DNA from: Acidimicrobiales bacterium
GTDB lineage: Bacteria; Actinomycetota; Acidimicrobiia; Acidimicrobiales; Iamiaceae
Direction of reading: 5' to 3'
DNA: 32,120 bases
Assembly: GCA_025463365.1 (NCBI GenBank)
Contig: JAOBWM010000181.1
Location: 1-32,120, forward strand
The notes beneath the pieces were generated by a model, which saw nothing but the letters and a program-made list of their open reading frames with translations, was not told the DNA's origin and made no database searches. Both the position numbers and the translations under genes were made by a program. The first letter of the stretch is position 1. Each line of letters opens with the position of its first letter. Positions 8,334-14,587 of the stretch are shown here, piece after piece.

Positions 8334-8896
8334 TGCACCATCCGGTAGATCGACTCGAAGTCGAAGCTGCCCTGTCGTGCCAGTTCATCGATCACGTCCA
8401 CGTCGGCTTCGAGTTCGATTCCGCCGACCTTCACGCCACGGAACTTTTCGAGGCGAGAGGCGTCCCCGGTGCTCAGGTAGTGGTGGACCGCCGAGTGATA
8501 GCGGCCAATCGAGGACGCGACCCGCGACCCACGCACGTCCACGGGTATGACCTGACCCGCCGAGTACACGTACATGGGCCGGAGCAATCGGTCGCCCGTT
8601 GACGCCCACGTCTTGGTGCCTCGGCGTTCGGTGGCACCCTCGGACCACCAGGCGATCGCGTCGACGCCGATGCCTTCACGGCGCGCCGCATCGGCCAATG
8701 GGATCTGTTCACGTCGAGCCACAGCGAGGGCGTCCAATGCGCGCTCGCGTGCCGCCGCCGCATCCGGTGGAAGCGCGGCGAGGGCGTCGCGGTTGGCGAC
8801 AGTGGACCCGTACTTGCGCTGCTGGGCGTAGGAGGAGAACCCGCGTGCCCGAGCGAGCTCGTTACGTCGGGCCATCGAGTAGCCGCCGCCTCTCAT
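8330..8896 (-). CDS. Uncharacterised mobile-element protein with central HTH-like segment
   Basis: The 188-residue protein has a basic N-terminus (RRNELARARGFSSYAQQRK), which I have often seen in actinobacterial phage and plasmid genes. The middle has a helix-turn-helix-like stretch (IPLADAARREGIGVDAIAWW). A strand-rich part (PMYVYSAGQVIPVDVRGSRV) follows, then SSIGRYHSAVHHYLSTGD and a KFRGVKVGG loop. The start at 8896 is supported by an ATGA overlap with the upstream HTH gene, and its own stop overlaps the HNH start the same way. Its place in a tight four-gene operon with HNH and PolB suggests a part in element replication or DNA binding. No family name can be given safely. Confidence 0.8.
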   Translation of the reverse strand: MRGGGYSMARRNELARARGFSSYAQQRKYGSTVANRDALAALPPDAAAARERALDALAVARREQIPLADAARREGIGVDAIAWWSEGATERRGTKTWASTGDRLLRPMYVYSAGQVIPVDVRGSRVASSIGRYHSAVHHYLSTGDASRLEKFRGVKVGGIELEADVDVIDELARQGSFDFESIYRMVQ

Positions 8897-9111
8897 GGCC
8901 GATCCTCGATATCGGGTTCGCCGAGGGTGGGGCCGGAGTCACCCTTGGGTTGACGCCTTGCGTGAAGCCGGTCGACTTCGTCGGCGTCGAACAGGCGGCC
9001 GAGTGGGGTCTCGACGCATGGCAGGGTTCCGGCGGTGGCGAGTTGTCGGACTCGCTCGGCCGACAATCCGAGGATGCGGGCGGCTTGGGAGGCGGTGAGG
9101 TAGGTCGTCAT
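8893..9111 (-). CDS. Small excisionase-like HTH protein (MerR/HTH_17 type)
   Basis: About 72 residues from ATG 9111 (MTTYLTASQAARILGLS). The sequence AARILGLSAERVRQLATAGTLPCV followed by LGRLFDADEVDRL is the winged HTH of excisionase/AlpA-like proteins. A start seven codons earlier is possible but would lie inside the palindrome 9112-9128. It is the first gene of the leftward replication operon and overlaps the next gene by ATGA. The palindrome against its start codon suggests that it, or the divergent regulator, controls the operon by binding there. In an element of this type it could also help architecture at the ends. Confidence 0.82.
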   Translation of the reverse strand: MTTYLTASQAARILGLSAERVRQLATAGTLPCVETPLGRLFDADEVDRLHARRQPKGDSGPTLGEPDIEDRP

Positions 9112-9128
9112 GGCTGCACTGTGCAGCC
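9112..9128. promoter_or_regulatory. Perfect 17-bp palindrome abutting the HTH-gene start, candidate operator
   Basis: GGCTGCAC and GTGCAGCC are perfect 8-bp arms around a single central base, directly adjoining ATG 9111. The position would block translation initiation or transcript passage when bound, or form a hairpin over the start region. The binding protein is unknown; the small HTH protein or the MerR-like protein are natural candidates. Confidence 0.65.
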
Positions 9129-9153
9129 TCAAGCCCCAACACGAAAGACCCAG

Positions 9154-9179
9154 GTCGATGTAAGATCGGAAACATCGAC
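9154..9179. promoter_or_regulatory. Interrupted palindrome with embedded -10 element, candidate operator/promoter of the cas1 operon
   Basis: GTCGATGT (9154-9161) and ACATCGAC (9172-9179) are perfect 8-bp arms separated by 10 bases, which places them one to two helical turns apart. A TANNNT-type -10 box, TAAGAT (9161-9166), overlaps the left arm and spacer. The GTG start of the next gene begins at 9180, immediately after the right arm, with no ribosome site. This suggests a leaderless transcript whose promoter is covered by a dimeric repressor. Confidence 0.65.
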
Positions 9180-9983
9180 GTGACCAGGGAATGGACCCGA
9201 ACTCAACTCATCGACGAAGCCGAGAAGCGCGACTTTGCCTTGTCAAATAGGCAGATCACCGACTGGGTCGAGAAGGGTCTCCTCGACAAGCCCCGCCGCC
9301 GGGGCACCGGTCGAGGCTCCAAGCTCGCTGTATGGTCGGACAACCAAGTCGAGATGCTGTTCTCGATCCTCGACAAGCACCGGACCGTCAAGAAGGCACC
9401 CAGGCTCGCCGACCTGCCCGTAGGGGCGTGGTTGGGCTGGGGCGAGGACTACGTCTCGCTCGTGCAGGTGAGACGGGCCATGCGTACCTGGGCGGGAGCG
9501 AACTCCGACTCTCTCGTCGGCCGGATCCGCCAGAGCGTCGACCTGCTCCTAAAGGACTTCGACGCCAAGCCCGCGGTTCGCCGAGAACTCCGCGAGACCC
9601 TCACCGATCTGCTCGTCGGGATCTCCGATGAGGGTCAACTCCTCGCCCGGCGAGACGCCATTGCCGCCGCCCTGCGCAAGGCCCAAGGGGCAACCCGATC
9701 CGACCTCGTTCTCCCAAAGGTTGACGCCTACCTGACAGTCGTCGAGGCTCGCATCGCCGGGACGACGCCATTCCGCAACGGCACCGATGCGAGCGTCTTC
9801 CCCGACGCCACCTTCCGCCGTGCCTGGACCCTGCACAACATCAGCAACGCCGAATACGCGCGCAAGTCAGGTCTCCCGTCCGCCGCCGTGATCCAAGAGT
9901 TGTTCGACGCGGCATGCCAGCGCTTCGCCGCCCTGCTCGGGTACAGCCTGATCTCCAACCACCCCGACTGGACCAACCCGTGA
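9180..9983 (+). CDS. MerR-like HTH protein upstream of cas1
   Basis: The 267-residue protein has an N-terminal MerR-like winged HTH. Evidence is TRTQLIDEAEKRDFALSNRQ, then DWVEKGLLDKP and a basic RRRGTGRGSK wing. The rest is helical without a family I can name (LLKDFDAKPAVRRELRETL; NAEYARKSGLPSAAVIQEL). GTG 9180 is taken as start because the only nearby ATG is out of frame and the -10 box sits about 15 bases upstream, consistent with leaderless initiation. Its stop overlaps the cas1 start as GTGA, so the two proteins are coupled. A role as regulator of the element, or as an accessory DNA-binding partner of the integrase, fits the context. Confidence 0.8.
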   Translation: MTREWTRTQLIDEAEKRDFALSNRQITDWVEKGLLDKPRRRGTGRGSKLAVWSDNQVEMLFSILDKHRTVKKAPRLADLPVGAWLGWGEDYVSLVQVRRAMRTWAGANSDSLVGRIRQSVDLLLKDFDAKPAVRRELRETLTDLLVGISDEGQLLARRDAIAAALRKAQGATRSDLVLPKVDAYLTVVEARIAGTTPFRNGTDASVFPDATFRRAWTLHNISNAEYARKSGLPSAAVIQELFDAACQRFAALLGYSLISNHPDWTNP

Positions 9984-11521
9984 CCACGCTCCTCGCCGAA
10001 ACGTTCACCGACGGCCCAGTCCGCAACGGAGTCCGAGTGGTCGACGGATACGGCATCCGCCTCGCTGTCGAACGTGGGCACCTCGTCATCGCCGACGGCA
10101 CCGGGCGAGACCGCCGGTCGACCCGTTACCCAAAGGTCGGCCACGGACTACGACGCCTCGTCATCATCGGCCACACCGGAACCATCAGCCTTGAAGCCCT
10201 CCGCTGGCTCGACCGAGTCGGGGTACCCGTCGTCAACATCGACAACGACGGTCGAGAACTCGCCCGCACCAGCCGAGCCGGACTCGACGACGCCCGCCTC
10301 CGCCGCATCCAAGCCCTCGCAGCCGGGACCCCCACCGGCCTCGGAATCGTGGTCGATCTGCTCGACGCCAAGCTGACCGGGCAAGCCACACTCGCCGCCG
10401 ACCGCCTCGACGCCCCAGACATCGCTGAGCGCATCCACGCCCTGCGAGACCGGCTCGCCAACGTCGACACCCTCGAAGAAGCCCGAGACTGCGAAGCCCA
10501 AGGCGCCTACGCCTACTTCTCCGCCTGGCCCGACGCCGTCGCCATCCGATGGGCCAACCGAGACCGCGAGCGCGTACCCGAGCGCTGGCACCGCTTCGAC
10601 GCCCGACGATCCCCGCTCACGGCCGGATCACCCGTGAAGGCCGCGGATCCAGTCAACGCATTACTCAACTACCTGTACGCCCTGGCCGAGACCGAATGCC
10701 GACTCGCCTGCCAAATCCTCGGCCTCGACGCCGGTCTCGGATTCCTGCACTCCGACACCAAGGGCCGAGACTCGCTCGCCCTCGATCTCATCGAACCCGT
10801 CCGACCCCACGTCGATACCTACCTGCTCGACCTCCTCGACGGACACGTCTTCCGCAAAGCCGACTTCCACGAATCCGACGATGGCCACTGCCGCCTACTC
10901 CCGCCTCTCACGCACCGCCTAGCCGACACCCTTTCGCAGTGGCAAGGAGTCGTCGCTCCGTGGGCCGAATCCGTCGCTCACGTCCTCGCCGATGCCAGTA
11001 CCCGGCCCATCCGCAAACCCACCCCCCTCACCTCGGCCACTCGTCGAGCCGCCGCCATCGGGACATCGAGCGGACGTCGAAAGATCGCTCAGACGCGCCG
11101 CCCCGCCACCACGCCGAACGTCCCCGTGCTGTCGGGCTGTGAGGAGTGCGGGCGACCATTGACGAATCCGGACCGCCGGTATTGCCCCGACTGCTGGCCT
11201 ACACGGCGAGCGCAAGGGCAACGCGCCGCCGTCATTGCGGCTGCCGCCGCTTCGACCGACGCAGCCAAGCAAGCCAGCAAGGGATCGGCGATTTCCAAAG
11301 CGAAGCTGCAAGCTGTTGACCGCGCTGCCGTCGAGCTTGGCTGGCAGCCGGACGAATGGCAACACCTCATCCGGCCCTGCGTCGGCGCCCTCACCCTTGC
11401 CCAGATCCAATCCGCCACCGGCTACGGGATCTCCCACGCCTCCCGCATCAAGCGAGGCGTGCAAAGACCGCACCCCCGCCACTGGGCCGCCCTGGCCGCT
11501 GCGCTCACAGCACCAGGCTGA
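9980..11521 (+). CDS. cas1: Cas1 family integrase (casposase) with C-terminal zinc finger and HTH
   Basis: The 513-residue protein is much longer than CRISPR Cas1 proteins of about 300-340 residues. The N-terminal beta domain runs over about residues 1-95 (TGTISLEALRWLDRVGVPVV). The helical catalytic domain has CEAQGAYAYFSAW (E172), NALLNYLYALAETE, GFLHSDT (H257) and SLALDLIEPVRP (E272), so the three metal ligands are present. Added at the C-terminus are a zinc finger (C387, C390, C402, C405) and an HTH (about 470-500, ATGYGISHASRIKRGVQRPHP). C-terminal HTH extensions are known in casposases. GTG 9980 is chosen for its GTGA overlap with the gene upstream. Longer frame upstream is out-of-frame shadow. 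No cas2 neighbours it. It should integrate the element ends into DNA. Confidence 0.93.
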   Translation: MTTLLAETFTDGPVRNGVRVVDGYGIRLAVERGHLVIADGTGRDRRSTRYPKVGHGLRRLVIIGHTGTISLEALRWLDRVGVPVVNIDNDGRELARTSRAGLDDARLRRIQALAAGTPTGLGIVVDLLDAKLTGQATLAADRLDAPDIAERIHALRDRLANVDTLEEARDCEAQGAYAYFSAWPDAVAIRWANRDRERVPERWHRFDARRSPLTAGSPVKAADPVNALLNYLYALAETECRLACQILGLDAGLGFLHSDTKGRDSLALDLIEPVRPHVDTYLLDLLDGHVFRKADFHESDDGHCRLLPPLTHRLADTLSQWQGVVAPWAESVAHVLADASTRPIRKPTPLTSATRRAAAIGTSSGRRKIAQTRRPATTPNVPVLSGCEECGRPLTNPDRRYCPDCWPTRRAQGQRAAVIAAAAASTDAAKQASKGSAISKAKLQAVDRAAVELGWQPDEWQHLIRPCVGALTLAQIQSATGYGISHASRIKRGVQRPHPRHWAALAAALTAPG

Positions 11522-11593
11522 AGGGGCGGTGACCTGCTAGCGAAGGTCCAGAAGAGGAGCCATACTGCGATCGGGCGACTGAGGAGGGTTGTT

Positions 11594-12013
11594 GTGGTTG
11601 ATCCGGTGAGTGTTGGATTTGTGGTGTCAGCGTTGATCGCGGAGGCGGAGACGAAGGCGATCACGGGCACGGTGGATGCTGGTGTTGAGGTAGTGAGGCG
11701 CGGGGTGGAGCGCATCAAGTCGTGGTTCGTTAGGAACAACGACGGGGAGGGCACGGCAGCGTTGACCGGCCTGGTGATGGGCCCTGATAGTGGCCTGTTG
11801 CGTTCAGCGCTTGGTGCCCGGTTGGACGGGCTGGCCCAGGACCCCGAGGTGCGAGCTTTCCTGGATGAGCTGGTGCGTGATGCTGGGGCCGCGGGAGTTG
11901 ATGTGGCGGTGGCCACTCAGGTCGCGGTTGGCGATTACAACAACCAGATCCAAGACAGCCCGGGGGCGTCGATCACGGTCAACGACCGGGCTCCTCGCCC
12001 GCCAACGGGTTGA
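11594..12013 (+). CDS. Bell/HeLo-like small helical protein with C-terminal amyloid-type motif (predicted effector)
   Basis: The 139-residue protein begins MVDPVSVGFVVSALIAEAET, a hydrophobic N-terminal helix. Amphipathic helices follow (VEVVRRGVERIKSWF; EVRAFLDELVRDAG). The C-terminus carries GDYNNQIQDSPGASITV at residues 113-129. A short helical domain followed by such a motif matches bacterial Bell-domain proteins, predicted membrane-active cell-death effectors that are switched on when an NLR carrying the same motif templates amyloid assembly. The matching motif is in the next gene. GTG 11594 follows GGAGGG by about six bases. Its stop overlaps the next gene's TTG start, so expression is coupled. 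The effector role is an inference from family resemblance. Confidence 0.78.
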   Translation: MVDPVSVGFVVSALIAEAETKAITGTVDAGVEVVRRGVERIKSWFVRNNDGEGTAALTGLVMGPDSGLLRSALGARLDGLAQDPEVRAFLDELVRDAGAAGVDVAVATQVAVGDYNNQIQDSPGASITVNDRAPRPPTG

Positions 12014-14400
12014 CGTACGGATCAGACGGCGGCCTGACAGTGGATCCAACGATGCCCTCCTCGGGTGTGCAGTGGGCCGAGGGCGACGGAAACGTCCAGA
12101 TCGCATATTCGCCTGGGGCACAGGTGGAGATCACCTACGGCGGTGGCACGCCACGGTTGGTGCCGTTGCGGCCAGCGGCGGTGCCTGTGGGGGCGGGGGT
12201 GTCACCGGCACGGTTGTTGGGGGCTCGTTCTCAGGTGGTGCCCTACACAGCTCGGCTGGGGTTGCTCGATGACTTGAAGGGCTGGCTCACCGGCCCGGGT
12301 GCGTTTCTGGTTCGGTTGATCGGGGGCCGTGGCGGATCGGGAAAGACCCGTGTCGCCGTTGAGTTGGCGACGTGGTCTCAGGTGCTCGAACCCAAGTGGC
12401 TCGCCGGGTTGCTGGTCGCGGACACCGATGGGGGAGCGACCGATGAGTTGATCCAGGCGCCAGGACCGCGGTTGGTGGTGATCGACTACGCCGAGACCCG
12501 CCTTTCTCAGCTCAGCGCGTTGTTGCCCCGCCTGAGCAGCCATGCGACCGACCAGCATCCGGTGCGCGTGTTGTTGTTGGTGCGGGACCGGCCCCACGCC
12601 GGAAGGGATCTGCGGGCCCTGCTCGGTGGTGACACCGAGGAACTCGACTCGATCGTCGACGACGTCGACCCGACGGACCTCTCCGACCCGACCCTTGATG
12701 AGCGACGGGGCCTGTTCACCGCGGCGGCGCGAGCATTCGTGACCCGTGACGGCACCGGCCTGGCAGTCCCTGACCCGCCCGACGACCTCCACCAGACCGT
12801 CTACGACCGGCCGCTCATGGTCGCCATCGCCGCCTACCTGGCAGTCCACAACCCCACCGGTGACCTGCCCACCACTCGTGACGGGCTCCTCGAAGAACTG
12901 CTCGGCCACGAAGACCGACACTGGAAAGCCACCGCCGGCCACCTCAACATGGGCCCGACCGTGCGCCGCCGCGTTGTCGCAATCGCCACCCTCGCTGGGG
13001 CCAATTCTGAGGTCGAAGCCATCGCCGTGCTCCGCCTCATCCCCGACCTCGCCACGGTGGACTCGCAACAGGTAGGCGAAATCGCTCGATGGGCTCACAC
13101 CCTCTACCCGGGGCCTGCGTATTGGAACCCGCTCGAACCCGACCTCCTCGGGGAGCATCTCGTGGCCTCCTGCTGGAGCGACCACTCCGACGTGATCGCC
13201 GCGACCCTCACCGACCGGCCCACCGCCTCGCTGCGCCAACCCCTCGAAGTTCTAGCCCGGGCCGCCACCGGTCGCCCTCGGTTCGCGACTGTCTTGAGTG
13301 ACGTCATCACCGCTCGTCTACTGGGCCTCTGTCGCGCTGCGATCGCACAAGCGGCCACCCGAACCGGCTACACCGACTATTTCACGGACACCACCATCGC
13401 CGCCGCTCTCGAGCGAACCATCCGGGCCATTCCGCCTCACGCCGACGTCATGCCCGAAGTGCTCGACCAGTTCCCCCCACGAACTGACCTCGTCCTCACT
13501 CCACTACGACTCACCCTCGCCGCCCAACTTGCTCACACGCTACGAGCCACCAACCCAGACCACCCACACCTCCCAATCACCCTCAACAACCTGTCGGTCT
13601 TCTTGGATGCGGTTGGGCGCCGGGAGGAGGCGCTCGCCGCCGCCGAGGAGGCCGTGGCCATCTACCGGGTCTTGGTCGAGGTCAACCCGGCCGCCTACAC
13701 CCCCGCCCTCGCCCCGTCGCTCAACAACCTGTCCAATCGACTGAATACGGCTGGGCGTCGGGAAGAGGCGCTCGTCGCCAGCGAGGAGGCGGTGGGCGTC
13801 TACCGGGTGCTGGCCGAGGCCAACCCGGCCGCCTACACCCCCGCCCTGGCCATGTCGCTCAACAACCTGTCCAATCATCTGGATACGGGTGGGCGTCGGG
13901 AAGAGGCGCTCGCCGCCATCGAGGAGGCGGTGGCCGTCTACCGGGTGCTGGTCGAGGCCAACCCGGCCGCCTACACCCCCGACCTGGCAGTGTCGCTCAA
14001 CAACCGGTCCAATCACCTGGATACGGCTGGGCGTCGTGCAGAGGCGCTCGCCGCCAGCGAGGAGGCCGTGACCATCCGTCGGGTGCTGGTCGAGGCCAAC
14101 CCGGCCGCCTACACCCCCGACCTGGCCTCATCGCTCAACAACCTGTCCAACCGACTGGATACGGCTGGGCGTCGGGAAGAGGCGCTCGCCGCCAGCGAGG
14201 AGGCCGTGGCCATCTACCGGGTCCTGGTCGAGGCCAACCCGGCCGCCTACACCCCCGCCCTGGCCTCATCGCTCAACAACCTGGCCAAGCATCTCGACGG
14301 TCTCGGTCGTAACGACGAAGCAGGGATTCTTCGCAACGAGTCCGACGGCATCTTCAAGTCTCCAATCACTCACGACACACCGGGAACCCATATCTCCTAA
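12010..14400 (+). CDS. STAND/NLR-type NTPase with N-terminal amyloid-type motif and TPR sensor
   Basis: 796 residues from TTG 12010, which overlaps the previous stop as TTGA; ATG 12052 is an alternative start. The N-terminal motif GDGNVQIAYSPGAQVEI (about 26-42) matches the Bell protein's C-terminus. A linker typical of actinobacterial STAND proteins leads to Walker A (GGRGGSGKTRVA, about 105-116) and Walker B (PRLVVIDYAET). Winged-helix and helical parts follow, then six 46-residue TPR-like repeats from about residue 525 to the end. This is the NLR plan of signalling motif, NTPase switch and repeat sensor. It likely senses an invader or host target through the TPRs and triggers the Bell protein. 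The TAA stop lies inside the right inverted repeat. Confidence 0.85.
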   Translation: MTYGSDGGLTVDPTMPSSGVQWAEGDGNVQIAYSPGAQVEITYGGGTPRLVPLRPAAVPVGAGVSPARLLGARSQVVPYTARLGLLDDLKGWLTGPGAFLVRLIGGRGGSGKTRVAVELATWSQVLEPKWLAGLLVADTDGGATDELIQAPGPRLVVIDYAETRLSQLSALLPRLSSHATDQHPVRVLLLVRDRPHAGRDLRALLGGDTEELDSIVDDVDPTDLSDPTLDERRGLFTAAARAFVTRDGTGLAVPDPPDDLHQTVYDRPLMVAIAAYLAVHNPTGDLPTTRDGLLEELLGHEDRHWKATAGHLNMGPTVRRRVVAIATLAGANSEVEAIAVLRLIPDLATVDSQQVGEIARWAHTLYPGPAYWNPLEPDLLGEHLVASCWSDHSDVIAATLTDRPTASLRQPLEVLARAATGRPRFATVLSDVITARLLGLCRAAIAQAATRTGYTDYFTDTTIAAALERTIRAIPPHADVMPEVLDQFPPRTDLVLTPLRLTLAAQLAHTLRATNPDHPHLPITLNNLSVFLDAVGRREEALAAAEEAVAIYRVLVEVNPAAYTPALAPSLNNLSNRLNTAGRREEALVASEEAVGVYRVLAEANPAAYTPALAMSLNNLSNHLDTGGRREEALAAIEEAVAVYRVLVEANPAAYTPDLAVSLNNRSNHLDTAGRRAEALAASEEAVTIRRVLVEANPAAYTPDLASSLNNLSNRLDTAGRREEALAASEEAVAIYRVLVEANPAAYTPALASSLNNLAKHLDGLGRNDEAGILRNESDGIFKSPITHDTPGTHIS
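13583..14320 (+). repeat. Six 138-bp tandem TPR-coding repeats
   Basis: CTCAACAACC recurs at about 13583, 13721, 13859, 13997, 14135 and 14273, an exact 138-bp (46-codon) period. Units share SLNNLSN, GRREEALAA, EEAV and EANPAAYTP. Several units are nearly base-identical, which indicates recent duplication or conversion. The last unit degenerates. The 46-residue spacing is longer than the 34 of canonical TPRs and is like that of kinesin-light-chain-type TPRs in STAND proteins. Confidence 0.93.
14371..14399 (-). repeat. Right terminal inverted repeat of the casposon-like element
   Basis: The reverse complement begins TAGGAGATATGGG and ends TGTCGTG, matching the left end at 18 of 29 ungapped positions in two blocks. 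Two bases (AC) separate it from the right target copy. The outer block provides the TAA stop of the NLR gene on the plus strand and a TAG stop for the truncated cpaF 5' fragment on the minus strand. Confidence 0.75.
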
Positions 14401-14401
14401 C

Positions 14402-14417
14402 CCAGGAGCGGATCGAG
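14402..14417. repeat. Right copy of 16-bp target-site duplication
   Basis: CCAGGAGCGGATCGAG, identical to 2816-2831. Outside it the chromosome continues as CGCCCCGAGC, the cpaF 5' fragment. Outside the left copy the flank is ATCGG, so the ancestral site can be written as one uninterrupted cpaF sequence with a single copy. Confidence 0.92.
14402..14417 (-). other. Integration target site within cpaF codons LDPLL
   Basis: The target is a protein-coding sequence rather than a tRNA gene, which is where several known casposons insert. The codons CTC GAT CCG CTC CTG fall at a conserved turn before the first CpaF strand. Conservation of this stretch could give the element a recurrent target, but that is speculation. 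Confidence 0.5.
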
Positions 14418-14587
14418 CGCCCCGAGCCCCACGACGCGCGAGGCCACGCCGACGACGGCGCGAGCCACCCCGTCCGCGCCCAGCAACGGATCGGCCCGCC
14501 GCACGAGCGCGGCGATCTGCCCCTGGCCGGGCACCGTGTTCGACGGGTCCGAGAGGAGCCGGGCGTGGACCTCGTCCTCGAGCGCGC

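Larger units (their letters stand above)
2832..14401. mobile_element. Casposon-like element (Cas1 integrase plus family B DNA polymerase), 11.57 kb, inserted in cpaF
   Basis: Direct observations: a 16-bp direct repeat at both borders, imperfect inverted repeats just inside (2836-2864 and 14371-14399), and a host gene interrupted in a way that restores frame on removal. Inside are a Cas1 homologue with intact catalytic residues, a family B DNA polymerase, an HNH nuclease and several HTH proteins. Cas1 plus PolB plus HNH plus HTH with inverted repeats and a target duplication is the published definition of casposons, and a size of about 11.6 kb fits. No cas2 and no CRISPR array are present. Cargo appears to be the two leftmost genes and the Bell/NLR pair at the right. 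Activity is an inference, but near-perfect target copies and open reading frames suggest a recent insertion. Confidence 0.9.

Noticed and set aside
9980-11521. Cas1 as part of a CRISPR-Cas adaptation locus
   Set aside because: No cas2, no effector genes, no repeat-spacer array in the window; the protein is much longer than CRISPR Cas1 and its neighbours are PolB and HNH within inverted repeats.
2816-14417. Element as a tyrosine- or serine-recombinase integrative element with att core
   Set aside because: No tyrosine or serine recombinase is encoded inside; Cas1 is the only integrase, and inverted repeats are present.
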